Position numbers and translations under genes: made by a program. Under the pieces are notes generated by a model, which saw only the letters and a program-made list of their open reading frames with translations, made no database searches and had not been told where the DNA came from. A stretch of DNA of 64,000 nt, taken from contig NZ_JBDOQT010000001.1 in the NCBI RefSeq assembly GCF_039839785.1, positions 2,852,001-2,916,000 on the forward strand. The letters are read 5' to 3'. The stretch comes from Pelagibius sp. CAU 1746. Lineage in GTDB: Bacteria; Pseudomonadota; Alphaproteobacteria; Kiloniellales; Kiloniellaceae. Positions 10,244 to 18,790 of the stretch are shown here, piece by piece (position 1 is the stretch's first letter; each line of letters starts with the position of its first letter).

Positions 10244-11146
10244 ATGTCTTTGCTAGCAATCTCCGAGCAGGCTCTGAATGGATTGATCATCAGTACCCTC
10301 TATGCGCTGACCGCGTTGGGGCTGTCGATCATCTTCGGTGTCCTGCGAATCGTCAATTTCGCTCATGGCGAAATCTATATGCTCGGCGGGTACGTGTATT
10401 TCTGCGCCGCCAGCATCCTGGGACTGCCTCCGCTGGTTGCAGTCCTGAGCGCAGCGGCGGTGCTGATGGCGGCCGGCGCCGTGATCGAACGCGGGCTTAT
10501 CCGCCCGGTGCACCAGGGAAAGGTCGATCGCCCCGACGAGTACGCGATCATGATCACCTTCGCGCTGTCGGTCTTTCTTCTCAATCTGGCGAACTCGGTA
10601 TTCGGCCCTTGGCCGCAACGCCCGGCGCCGCTGTTCCGCGGGCGCATCGAGATCGGTGAACTGATCGTGAGCGGCGATCGCTTGGCTGCCGCCGGGGCGG
10701 GGATTCTGCTCATCGTCGCGACCGTACTGGTGCTGCGATATACCTGGATGGGCAAGGCGGTGCGGGCGATCAGCCAGGATCGCGGCGCGGCCGAGATCTT
10801 CGGGGTCGACGTCAGCCGCTATTCGATGCTGGCTTTCGGCATTGGAACGGCGCTGGCCGCGGCTGCCGGAGCCCTGATTGGACCGGTCTTCAACGTCACC
10901 CCGGTCATGGGCGTGATCCCGGTGATCAAGGCCTACATCATCGTGGTCCTGGGCGGCCTGGGATCGATTCCCGGCGCCATCGTGGGCGCACTGATTCTGG
11001 GCCAGGTGGAGAGTTTCGCCACCGTTCTGATCCCCGATACCAGCCGCGCCCTGGCCTATAAGGACGCCTACGGCCTGGTGGTGCTGGTGCTGATCCTTCT
11101 GTTCCGGCCGCAAGGCCTCTTCGGCAAGCGGGAGCGCCGGGCATGA
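10244..11146 (+). CDS. livH: Branched-chain amino acid-type ABC permease LivH (system 1)
   Basis: A 300-residue inner-membrane permease with about eight hydrophobic helices. The conserved phrases ALGLSIIFGVLRIVNFAHGE near the N-terminus and VVLGGLGSIPGAIVGALILG near the C-terminus are LivH hallmarks. It forms the channel with LivM. First gene of livHMGF; its stop overlaps the livM start (ATGA at 11143). Family members move branched-chain amino acids, urea or short amides. The adjacent amidase leans toward an amide, but the sequence does not fix the solute. Confidence 0.93.
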   Translation: MSLLAISEQALNGLIISTLYALTALGLSIIFGVLRIVNFAHGEIYMLGGYVYFCAASILGLPPLVAVLSAAAVLMAAGAVIERGLIRPVHQGKVDRPDEYAIMITFALSVFLLNLANSVFGPWPQRPAPLFRGRIEIGELIVSGDRLAAAGAGILLIVATVLVLRYTWMGKAVRAISQDRGAAEIFGVDVSRYSMLAFGIGTALAAAAGALIGPVFNVTPVMGVIPVIKAYIIVVLGGLGSIPGAIVGALILGQVESFATVLIPDTSRALAYKDAYGLVVLVLILLFRPQGLFGKRERRA

Positions 11147-12084
11147 GCACCTTGTTTGGACACCGCGCCTTTCTGCCTTGCATCGCCCTCTTGGCCGCTT
11201 TCGCCGCCCTGCCTGTGCTGGGGTTGCCGGACTATTGGATCTACACCACGACCATCGGGTTCTATTACGCGATCCTGACCGCCAGTTGGTCGCTGCTGGT
11301 CGGCTTCGTCGGGCGGATCAGCTTTGCGCAGACCGCCATGGCCGGCCTCGGCGCCTACTCGGCGGTGCTGCTGAGCCAGCACCTGGGGCTTTCGATCCTG
11401 GGCGGGATGATCGCCGGCGTTGTCATCGCGGCCCTGGTGGGGCTCGCCATCGGCTGGCTGACGCTTCGGCTCCACGGCGCCTATCTGGGTCTCACCACCA
11501 TCGCCTTTGCTGAGATCCTGCGGATCACCATCACCGCCGAGCACGGCGTGACCAAAGGCAGCCTCGGCCTGCAGGCCCCGGCGCTGATCCCGGATGGAAC
11601 GCGCAGCGACTACTATTACCTCTTCCTGGCCGTCACGGTGGCCTGCCTCCTGGCTATGGCGCTGTTGCTGCGCTCGCGCGTCGGCCTGTTCTTTCAGGCG
11701 ATCCGCGAGGACGAGGACGGAGCGGCCAGCCTGGGCGTGCGCGTCACCTTGTGGAAGACCCTGGCTTTCGCGATCTCCAGCGCCTTCGCGGGTCTCGCCG
11801 GCGGGCTCTATGCCCATTTCATTCAGCTCATCACACCGTCGATGATGTCGCTGCAGGAGATGGGCTTCGTCCTGGCGATGGCGGTCATCGGCGGCTTCCA
11901 CAACATCCTTTTTGCCGCGCTGGGCGGCGTGGGCCTGCAATTCCTGCTGGAGGTGCTGCGGGAAATGGGTGAATGGCGCCTCGTCGTCTTCGGTGCCGTC
12001 GCCATTGTCATGCTGCGCTTCGCGCCCAACGGCGTCTTCGGACTGCTGGCGAGCGTCTTTCCGTCGAAGAGGAACAAATCATGA
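11143..12084 (+). CDS. livM: Branched-chain amino acid-type ABC permease LivM (system 1)
   Basis: A 313-residue multi-helix permease with LivM hallmarks: LVGFVGRISFAQTAMAGLGA at about residues 50-70, GAYLGLTTIAFAEILR in the middle, and FQAIREDEDGAASLGV in the cytoplasmic loop. It partners LivH. Start and stop are coupled to its neighbours by 4-bp ATGA overlaps with livH and livG, which indicates translational coupling in one transcript. Confidence 0.93.
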   Translation: MSTLFGHRAFLPCIALLAAFAALPVLGLPDYWIYTTTIGFYYAILTASWSLLVGFVGRISFAQTAMAGLGAYSAVLLSQHLGLSILGGMIAGVVIAALVGLAIGWLTLRLHGAYLGLTTIAFAEILRITITAEHGVTKGSLGLQAPALIPDGTRSDYYYLFLAVTVACLLAMALLLRSRVGLFFQAIREDEDGAASLGVRVTLWKTLAFAISSAFAGLAGGLYAHFIQLITPSMMSLQEMGFVLAMAVIGGFHNILFAALGGVGLQFLLEVLREMGEWRLVVFGAVAIVMLRFAPNGVFGLLASVFPSKRNKS

Positions 12085-12809
12085 GTCCGCAGCTCGAGAT
12101 AAAGCAGCTGACCAAGAGCTTTCAGGGCCTCGTCGCGTTGGATGCCGTCGACCTTTCCATCGAAGCCGGCGATCTTGTCGGCCTGATCGGGCCCAACGGC
12201 TCCGGCAAGACCACGATGCTCAACATCGTGGGCGGCTACTACGATGCCAGTTCGGGGCGGGTCGATTTCCAGGGCCAGCGCATTGACGGCAAGGCGCCCA
12301 GCGCCCTGGCGCGCCTCGGCATCGGCCGGTCGTTCCAGGTCACGAAAGTCTTCAAACGCCTGACCGTCTTGGAGAACCTGGTCGTTCCCGGAGCCACCGA
12401 TTGGACGGCCGGTAAGGCAAGCATCGTCGAACGGGCCATGCAGATCCTGCGCGAGCTGAATCTGGAACGCCTGGCCACGGAGCGGGCCAGCAGTCTGTCG
12501 GGCGGGCAAGCCAAGCTGCTCGAGTTCGGCCGCATCATGATGCTCTCGCCCAAGCTGGTTCTTCTCGATGAACCCTTCGGCGGCGTCCACCCGGAACTGA
12601 AGGCCTTTATGTACGAGAGGATCCGCGACTGGAACGCGGCGGGCGTGACGGTCATCCTGGTGAGCCATGACATGGGCTCCATCTTCGATCTCTGCCGCCG
12701 TGTCGTGACGCTGTCCTACGGCCACATCATCGCGGACGGCACACCCGAAGAGGTGCGCAATGACCCCGCCGTCCTCGACGCCTACCTGGGAGACCACCAT
12801 GTCGCTTGA
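12081..12809 (+). CDS. livG: Liv ABC transporter ATPase LivG (system 1)
   Basis: The ATG at 12081 overlaps the livM stop and gives MSPQLEIKQLTKSF, the usual start; the frame extends upstream to 11973, but that part is livM shadow. The 242-residue product has Walker A GPNGSGKT, signature LSGGQAKLLE, Walker B LVLLDEPFGG and the switch His in SHDMG. It powers import through LivH and LivM. Confidence 0.94.
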   Translation: MSPQLEIKQLTKSFQGLVALDAVDLSIEAGDLVGLIGPNGSGKTTMLNIVGGYYDASSGRVDFQGQRIDGKAPSALARLGIGRSFQVTKVFKRLTVLENLVVPGATDWTAGKASIVERAMQILRELNLERLATERASSLSGGQAKLLEFGRIMMLSPKLVLLDEPFGGVHPELKAFMYERIRDWNAAGVTVILVSHDMGSIFDLCRRVVTLSYGHIIADGTPEEVRNDPAVLDAYLGDHHVA

Positions 12810-13515
12810 GGTCGTGAATCTTCACGCGGGCTATCAGCGTGATATCGATATCCTGCGCGGCCTGAACCTGGTGGCGCGCGATGGCCAACTGACGACGATC
12901 ATCGGCGCCAACGGCGTCGGCAAGTCGACCTTGCTGAAGAGCATCGTGGGACAGCTGAAGCCGCATAGCGGCAGCCTGACCTATCAGGGGCTGGATTTGA
13001 TCAAGACGCCGGCCAAGGATCTGGTGCGCCACGGGATCGCCTATATCGCTCAACAGCACGCCATCTTCAAAGAGATGACCGTGGAAGAGAACGTCGAGAT
13101 GGCGACCTGGAGCTTCAGGGGCGAGAGAGCCCGGGCCAGGCGGGCGCGGGAGCGGATCTACGACCGTGCGCCCTATCTGAAGGAGTTCAGGTCGCGGCGG
13201 GCCGGTTTGATGTCGGGCGGGCAGCAGCGGCTTATGCAGCTGGAGCTCGCCTTGATGAGCGATCCTCAGCTCTTGCTGATCGACGAGCCGACCGTGGGAC
13301 TGGATCCCAAGCGCGCCCACACCATCTACACCCACCTTCGGGCGCTGGTGAGCGAAGAGGGAAAGACGATTCTGATGGTCGATCAGAACGTCATCGCCGG
13401 AACCGACGTGGCTGACTACATCTATGTTCTGGAGTTGGGCCAGAACAAGCTGGAAGGCAGCAAGGAGAAGTTCGACCGCGAGTATCGCGACACTATCGCC
13501 GACTGGCTGATCTAG
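12799..13515 (+). CDS. livF: Liv ABC transporter ATPase LivF (system 1)
   Basis: The ATG at 12799 (MSLEVVNLHAGY) overlaps the livG end by 11 bp. The 238-residue product has Walker A GANGVGKST, signature MSGGQQRLMQ and Walker B LLLIDEPTVGL. The post-Walker phrase MVDQNV replaces the usual MVEQN; the His-switch position is atypical, as in many LivF proteins. Last gene of the plus-strand operon, followed by a long inverted repeat. Confidence 0.93.
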   Translation: MSLEVVNLHAGYQRDIDILRGLNLVARDGQLTTIIGANGVGKSTLLKSIVGQLKPHSGSLTYQGLDLIKTPAKDLVRHGIAYIAQQHAIFKEMTVEENVEMATWSFRGERARARRARERIYDRAPYLKEFRSRRAGLMSGGQQRLMQLELALMSDPQLLLIDEPTVGLDPKRAHTIYTHLRALVSEEGKTILMVDQNVIAGTDVADYIYVLELGQNKLEGSKEKFDREYRDTIADWLI

Positions 13516-13523
13516 ACCGGATC

Positions 13524-13562
13524 ACGTGCAGACGGAATCACTGTGTGCTTCCGTCTGCACGT
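13524..13562 (+). terminator. Long perfect hairpin after livF
   Basis: A perfect 14-bp inverted repeat (13524-13537 with 13549-13562, 11-nt loop) begins 8 bp after the livF stop. No U run follows, so it may act as an mRNA 3'-end stabiliser or a Rho-assisted stop rather than a classical terminator. Confidence 0.6.
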
Positions 13563-13701
13563 CTGGATCCGATCCAACTCAAATAGCATCGAGCATATTC
13601 ACAAGGGCGCCGGTTCGCTTTCGCCGATCCATCTACCCTGATCCGCTCCAGGCTCCCCCCTTTCGAAGCCTCCATCCTTCGCCGGACACTTCCCATCCGG
13701 G

Positions 13702-13735
13702 CAAAAAAATGCCCCGCCGGCAGCGCCGGTGGGGC
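13702..13735 (-). terminator. Rho-independent terminator of livK (system 1)
   Basis: On the minus strand a GC-rich hairpin of about 12 bp with one wobble pair (13710-13721 with 13724-13735) is followed by seven T. It lies 24 bp beyond the livK stop at 13760, between the convergent livF and livK. Confidence 0.88.
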
Positions 13736-13759
13736 AGTTCTTAGGGCAGGTATCTTACC

Positions 13760-14971
13760 TTACGGCTGCAACAGCAACGAGTCCGTGGTCGCCTGAGCCC
13801 GCGGCCAGAGGATCTCGGATTCCGCCGGGGTCTGGTTCGGCTTGCTGTACTGGATCACGAAGATCGGAACTTCCGGCCACTGCTGGAACTTCCACTTCGG
13901 TTCGGCCGTCTGCGGGAAGTAGATCTTCCCACGGGTGCCGTCCCACTGCAGCTTGCGCAGCGCGTCCTGGATCGCTTCACGATCCGCGGAGCCCGCCGCC
14001 TTGATCGCCTCGGCGATGACCATCACGCCATCGTAGCCTTCCATGGCCACGGCGTTGGCCGGGCGGCCGTAGGCGTCTTCGTAGGCCTTGGCGAAGCTGC
14101 GGGAAAGCGGCGTGTCGGGCTTGCCGGGCAGGCCGGCAGGGTTGCCGATGACGTAGACGCCGTCGTCGCCCATGACGTTCCAGAATTCCGGCTCCAGCAC
14201 GTCGGCGCCGGCCGCGAAGATCGCCGTGTTCTTGGACGGCGCAACGCCCAAGTCATAGGCCTGGCGCAGCATCAGCAGCAGGTTCGAACCGGTGAAGCCG
14301 GCGACAATGAGGTCGGGCTGCGGATCGGAACGCTTGAGCTGCAGGAGCTGCGGGGTGAAGTCGCTGACGGTGCGCTCGGCGGTGAAGGAGGTCACCTTCG
14401 CGCCGGTGTCCTTCAGGTTCTTCTCGAAGACGTCGATGATGCCGAAGCCCCAGTCCGAGTTCTCGGAGATGACGGCGACGTGCTTGAAACCGGCTTCCTT
14501 GACCCAGTCCGCGGCCACGGAATAGACCAGGGAGTTGGCGACGGTGATGCGGAAGACTTCGGGAATCTGGGCCGCGGTAACGCTGTCCGACCAGCATTCG
14601 CCGGCGATGAAGGCGGTGCCGTACTTTTCGGCCACAGGGCCGACGGCGGAGCAGACCGCGCTGTGCGCGCTGCCGGTCACGGCGACGACCTGTTCCTTAG
14701 AGGCCAGCCGTTCAAAGGCCGCGACGCCCTTTTCCGGCACGCCGGAAGTATCCTCGACGATGAGCTCGATCTGCTTGCCCATGACGCCGCCGGCGGCATT
14801 CAGTTCCTCGACCGCGATGCGCATACCGTCGCGCAGCGATTCTCCGGTCTGCACGCCGCCCGGAGGCGACAGAGGCGCGATACCGCCGATCTTAATGGTT
14901 TCCTGGGCCACGGCCGGTGCCGCCGCCAAGGCCGCCACCAGGGCGGCCGATGTGAGCCAACTGCGTTTCAT
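13760..14971 (-). CDS. livK: Periplasmic solute-binding protein LivK-like (system 1)
   Basis: The ATG at 14971 follows a GGAGAGAGG ribosome site and opens a clean signal peptide, MKRSWLTSAALVAALAAAPA-VAQ; the frame upstream to 15022 is not needed. The mature protein of about 380 residues is a type I periplasmic binding protein (Peripla_BP_6): IKIGGIAPLSPPGGVQTGES near the start, VTGSAHSAVCSAV in the ligand cleft, and MEGYDGVMVIAEAI late. It delivers solute to LivHMGF. It is transcribed convergently with livF and has its own promoter region shared with the regulator at 15176. Confidence 0.92.
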   Translation of the reverse strand: MKRSWLTSAALVAALAAAPAVAQETIKIGGIAPLSPPGGVQTGESLRDGMRIAVEELNAAGGVMGKQIELIVEDTSGVPEKGVAAFERLASKEQVVAVTGSAHSAVCSAVGPVAEKYGTAFIAGECWSDSVTAAQIPEVFRITVANSLVYSVAADWVKEAGFKHVAVISENSDWGFGIIDVFEKNLKDTGAKVTSFTAERTVSDFTPQLLQLKRSDPQPDLIVAGFTGSNLLLMLRQAYDLGVAPSKNTAIFAAGADVLEPEFWNVMGDDGVYVIGNPAGLPGKPDTPLSRSFAKAYEDAYGRPANAVAMEGYDGVMVIAEAIKAAGSADREAIQDALRKLQWDGTRGKIYFPQTAEPKWKFQQWPEVPIFVIQYSKPNQTPAESEILWPRAQATTDSLLLQP

Positions 14972-15131
14972 TTCGGACCTCTCTCCGCTACATATTGGCC
15001 GCTGCCGGTGCCGGGCTTCCATTCATGCTCTGCCGCGGCACGTCAGCGAACCTCCCATTCAGGGCCCTGAATCTGCGGGTTTCCAGGGTCCAGGCACAAT
15101 AAACATGGTATCGATCCTCTGGCGCGTGTAT

Positions 15132-15159
15132 GAAAGAAAAATGCGTCAACTCGCGTCAG
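15132..15159 (+). promoter_or_regulatory. 28-nt candidate operator, copy 2 (livK/regulator)
   Basis: Matches 10101-10128 at 23 of 28 positions, with core GCGTCAACTCGCGTCAG. It ends 16 bp before the TTG start of the XRE-type regulator and sits 161 bp upstream of livK. That position would suit autorepression of the regulator. Confidence 0.5.
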
Positions 15160-15175
15160 TCGGAAAGGGCGTCGT

Positions 15176-16012
15176 TTGAGGACGGATTTCATCGCCAACC
15201 TGCGGTTGCTGTGCAGCTATCACGCCTCGACTTCGGAGGTTTGCCGGAAGATCGGCATCAGCCGCCAGCAGTTCACGAAGTATCTCTCGGGGAGCAGTTT
15301 TCCCAGTCAGCGGAACCTTCGCGTGCTCTGCGACTTCTTCGGCGTGGAGGACTACGAACTGCTGATGCCGAGCGACCAGTTCGCCAATATCGTACGCCTG
15401 AGGCCGGTGCGCGGCGACGATGGGCCGCGCCTGCCGCCCCGCTTCGAGCGCCTGATCGGTACCGCGGCGCGCCATGCCAACCAGCTCCGGCGGTTCCACG
15501 GCTACTATTTCAAGTACTTCTACTCGCTGTCGGAACCCGGAATGGTCCTGCGGTCGCTGGTCTATATCTATTCTTCCGAGAACCTCACGCAGTACAAGAC
15601 CATCGAGCGCCTGAGGCCTTTCGGCAGCCGCGCGAGCACGCCTTACATCTTCAAGTATGATGGGATACTGCTTCTGGTGGGCGACCGGCTTCACATGATC
15701 GACCACGAAGTCGTGGTCGGAAACGAGGTCTCGCAGTCGATCCTCTACCTGCCGAACCGCAATCGTCTTTCACAGCTTTTCGGCCTGATGATCGGCGTTG
15801 CGGGCACGGAGGCGCACCAACCCGCCGCCGTGAAGGTTGTCCTGGAATATCTGGGCAAGACGGTCGACCGGAAGCGTGCGCTGGCCCATTGCGGACTGCT
15901 GGATCCGGCGCACGCCTCAATCGACCCGCAGATCTGCGAGTACATCGCCATGCCGCAGGGCCTGGAGGCCGACGCCCTGCGCTGTGAGGTGCCGACTTCG
16001 ATGCTCTCGTAG
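15176..16012 (+). CDS. XRE-type helix-turn-helix regulator of unknown ligand
   Basis: The start is TTG at 15176 with GGAAAGG about 8 nt upstream; no ATG gives the full HTH. The product has 278 residues. Residues 1-65 form an XRE/Cro-like HTH: TSEVCRKIGISRQQFTKYL is the helix-turn-helix and NLRVLCDFFGVEDYELL the following helix. The remaining 210 residues contain no domain I can name and may bind a ligand. It is divergent from livK and convergent with the second Liv operon. The shared 28-nt motif suggests it controls both the livHMGF/amidase region and itself. Confidence 0.8.
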   Translation: MRTDFIANLRLLCSYHASTSEVCRKIGISRQQFTKYLSGSSFPSQRNLRVLCDFFGVEDYELLMPSDQFANIVRLRPVRGDDGPRLPPRFERLIGTAARHANQLRRFHGYYFKYFYSLSEPGMVLRSLVYIYSSENLTQYKTIERLRPFGSRASTPYIFKYDGILLLVGDRLHMIDHEVVVGNEVSQSILYLPNRNRLSQLFGLMIGVAGTEAHQPAAVKVVLEYLGKTVDRKRALAHCGLLDPAHASIDPQICEYIAMPQGLEADALRCEVPTSMLS

Positions 16013-16026
16013 CGGCCGGGGAGGGG

Positions 16027-16896
16027 TCAGCCTCCCAGGAACAGTCTCCCGACCTCCGGATCTTCCAGCAGTACGTCGCCTCTGTCCGCCATGGCCAGCT
16101 CGCCGGAGACCAGGACGTAGCCGATGTCGGCGAACTCCAGCCCTTTCTTGGCGTTCTGTTCGACCATGATGATGGTCTTGCCTTCGCCCTTCTGCAGGTC
16201 CTCAAGAATCTCGAAAACCATGTCGATAAAGCGCGGCTCCAGGCCGATGGAGGGCTCGTCGACGAGCAGTACGTCCGGGTCCATCACCAGGGCGCGGGAG
16301 ATCTCCAGCAGGCGCCGCTCGCCGCCGGAGAGGACCTTCGCGGGGTGGCGGCGCCGTTCGGCCAGGCGTGAGTACTTCTCGAAAATCTGCTCGGCCTTCT
16401 CCTTGGCCTGTTGCGGCTTGTCCATCAGATAGCCGCCCATCCAAAGGTTCTCCTCCACCGTCATTCCGGGAAAGACCGACTTGTCCTGCAGAATATAGGC
16501 GACCCCGGCCGAACGCAGCTTGTCCTTGGGGGACAGCTTGGTCACGTCCTTGCCGTTGACCTTCACCGTGCCGGAAAAGATGTTGGTGAAACCGAAGATC
16601 GAGTGCAGCACCGTCGACTTGCCGGCGCCGTTGGGCCCGATGAGGCAGAGCGACTGGCCTTTGCCGACCTGCAGATTGAAGTCGTGAAGAATCTGCATCT
16701 TGCCGTAGCCGGCGCGCAGCTTTTCTATGGTGACGAAACCGTCCGTCCCCGCCAACTCGGCCAGCCGGCTGGGTGGAATGCCCTCCTTGGCCAACTGGGA
16801 CGCCTGGCGGTTGACGTCCTCGACGGAGATGACGGTTTCGACGCCGCCCCGGCCATAGCCGCGGATCGGTTGCTTGTCTTGGCTATGATCGCTCAT
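16027..16896 (-). CDS. livF: Liv ABC transporter ATPase LivF (system 2) with N-terminal extension
   Basis: A 289-residue ATPase with Walker A GPNGAGKST, signature LSGGERRLLE, Walker B VLLVDEPSIGL and the post-Walker phrase MVEQN. About 54 residues before the ABC core (MSDHSQDKQPIRGYGRGG... through LAKEGIPPSRLAELAG) are extra relative to a usual 235-residue LivF. The ATG at 16896 overlaps the livG stop by one base, so the extension is probably translated. Last gene of the minus-strand operon. Confidence 0.92.
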   Translation of the reverse strand: MSDHSQDKQPIRGYGRGGVETVISVEDVNRQASQLAKEGIPPSRLAELAGTDGFVTIEKLRAGYGKMQILHDFNLQVGKGQSLCLIGPNGAGKSTVLHSIFGFTNIFSGTVKVNGKDVTKLSPKDKLRSAGVAYILQDKSVFPGMTVEENLWMGGYLMDKPQQAKEKAEQIFEKYSRLAERRRHPAKVLSGGERRLLEISRALVMDPDVLLVDEPSIGLEPRFIDMVFEILEDLQKGEGKTIIMVEQNAKKGLEFADIGYVLVSGELAMADRGDVLLEDPEVGRLFLGG

Positions 16897-17642
16897 CAGT
16901 GCGCCCCCAGGTAGGCGTCGATGACGCGCTGATCGTTCTGGATCTCGTCAGGATTGCCCTCGGCGAGCATCTCTCCATGGGCGAGACAGTAGATGTGTTC
17001 GGCCAGGTTCATGATCACCCGCATGTTGTGCTCGATGACCAGCAGGGTGATGCCGAACTCTTCATTGGCCCGCTTCAGGCGGTCGATTAGCCCGTTGATC
17101 AGCGTCGGGTTGATGCCCGCCGTCGGCTCGTCGAGCAGCAAGACCTTGGGATCGTTCATCAGCGCCATGGCGAACTCCAGCAGTTTCTGCTGTCCGAAGG
17201 AGAGGTCGCCGGACATGAGATGGCGTTTCTGGTAAAGGCCGACGAACTCCAGCAGGGCTTCCGCCTTGTCCTTCTGTTCGCCGGAGTAGCCCCTGAACAT
17301 GTCGACGAATCCCTGGTTGCGATGGGGCACCGAGATCAACATGTTCCGCACACAGTCCATCTTGCCGTAGATACGGGTCTGCTGGAAGGTGCGGAGCAGG
17401 CCCAGGCGGGCGATCTCCGGCACCTTGAGATCGGAAATCTCCTGGCCCTCGAACTTGATGGAGCCCTGGTCGACCGGGTGATAGCCGACGATCGAATTGA
17501 ACAGTGTGGTCTTGCCGGAGCCGTTGGGCCCGATTAGTCCCGTGATCTTGCCCTCCGTGACCGAAATGGAAATGTCGTGATTGGCGCGGACGCCGCCGAA
17601 CGACTTCGAGACATTCTCGACTCTGATCAATTCCGCGTTCAT
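16896..17642 (-). CDS. livG: Liv ABC transporter ATPase LivG (system 2)
   Basis: The ATG at 17642 overlaps the livM stop (ATGA) and gives MNAELIRVENVSKSFGG. The frame is open to 18020, but that upstream part is a shadow of livM. The 248-residue product has Walker A GPNGSGKT, signature LSFGQQKLLE (a Phe variant of the LSGGQ loop that is common in LivG), Walker B VLLLDEPTAG and the switch EHNM. It energises the second Liv importer. Confidence 0.94.
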   Translation of the reverse strand: MNAELIRVENVSKSFGGVRANHDISISVTEGKITGLIGPNGSGKTTLFNSIVGYHPVDQGSIKFEGQEISDLKVPEIARLGLLRTFQQTRIYGKMDCVRNMLISVPHRNQGFVDMFRGYSGEQKDKAEALLEFVGLYQKRHLMSGDLSFGQQKLLEFAMALMNDPKVLLLDEPTAGINPTLINGLIDRLKRANEEFGITLLVIEHNMRVIMNLAEHIYCLAHGEMLAEGNPDEIQNDQRVIDAYLGAH

Positions 17643-18787
17643 CGTCCGGCCTCCGTGGTCCCGCCGCCGGAATCGGACAGGCGCTGGTCGACCGTGATGC
17701 CGAAGCGCTCGGGCCATTTGCGCTGCATCCAGCCCATGATGCCTTCTTGGAAGAACACCACGTTGACGACGATCAGCAAGCCCAAGGCCACCCATTGCCA
17801 GCCCAGCAGATAGGTCCATGTGACTTCCTTGACGACGTGGAACAGGGTGGCGCCGATCACCGGACCCCACAAGGTGCCCTTGCCGCCCAGCAGCGCCATG
17901 ACGACCATGAAGATGCCGAAGGTGGCGGCTGGGAAGGCGACTTCCAGGGGTTCCACGAAGCCCGTCAGGTTGCCGAAGATCGCTCCCGACATGCCGAGGA
18001 AGAATGCCGCGGCGGACCATGCCACCAGTTTGTGGCGCAGCGTATGGATGCCCATCGCCTCGGCCTTTTCCTCATCGTCGCGGATCGCGTTGACCGCCAG
18101 CCCGAAGCGGGTGGAATAGAGCCAACGCACGAAGACGAAGGTGAGCGCCGCCAGCACGAAGAACAGAATGTAGAAGATCACCGATCTTTCGTGCGGCTGG
18201 CCCGGATAGACGGGCATGGCGATGCCGCTGCCGCCGCCTATCCATTCCCATGTGCCGACCAGCTCGCGCGCCGAGAGGGCGATGCCGAGCGTGCCGATGG
18301 CGAAGTAGGGGCCGCGCAGGCCGAAGACGATACGCCCCAGCACGATGGCGAAAAAGGCGCAACCGATGGCGGCGGCGCCGGTGCCGGCGGCGAGGCTGAG
18401 AAAGTAATCGAAGTAGTCCAACTGCAGCTGTTCGCCGCCGCGGGCGGAAGTATAGGCCCCCACGTCGGTGAACATACCCACCTGCACGACCGCGCAGATG
18501 TACATGCCGGCGCCGAAGAAGAAGATGTTTCCGAGAGAGTTGTACCCCATCTGTCCGCCGGCGATGTCCCAGGTCAGGGCGAAGAGGATCATCAGCCAGA
18601 GAAACGCGATCTGTGTCGTATAGGCGGGGAACACGAAGGGAGCCAGCAGGGCCGCGGCGGCGATCACCGCATAGACGTACCAAGGGGTGGTGTCGCGGTT
18701 GATCTCGATCCTGCTGGAATGGCTGCCCAAGGCGGCTCCCGCGTCGGGAGCGCCTGTGCCGGAAGGAAGTGTGTTGTCGCTGGTCAT
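17639..18787 (-). CDS. livM: Branched-chain amino acid-type ABC permease LivM (system 2)
   Basis: A 382-residue permease, longer than usual because of a hydrophilic N-terminus of about 35 residues before the first helix. LivM hallmarks are GGQMGYNSLGNIFFFGAGMY, GPYFAIGTLGIALSARELVG and AIRDDEEKAEAMGI. It pairs with LivH, which ends 3 bp upstream, and overlaps livG by 4 bp. Confidence 0.92.
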   Translation of the reverse strand: MTSDNTLPSGTGAPDAGAALGSHSSRIEINRDTTPWYVYAVIAAAALLAPFVFPAYTTQIAFLWLMILFALTWDIAGGQMGYNSLGNIFFFGAGMYICAVVQVGMFTDVGAYTSARGGEQLQLDYFDYFLSLAAGTGAAAIGCAFFAIVLGRIVFGLRGPYFAIGTLGIALSARELVGTWEWIGGGSGIAMPVYPGQPHERSVIFYILFFVLAALTFVFVRWLYSTRFGLAVNAIRDDEEKAEAMGIHTLRHKLVAWSAAAFFLGMSGAIFGNLTGFVEPLEVAFPAATFGIFMVVMALLGGKGTLWGPVIGATLFHVVKEVTWTYLLGWQWVALGLLIVVNVVFFQEGIMGWMQRKWPERFGITVDQRLSDSGGGTTEAGR

Positions 18788-18790
18788 GGC

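Noticed and set aside
16896-18020. LivG with a 126-residue N-terminal extension
   Set aside because: The upstream part is a shadow of livM; the ATG at 17642 is coupled to the livM stop and gives a normal LivG.
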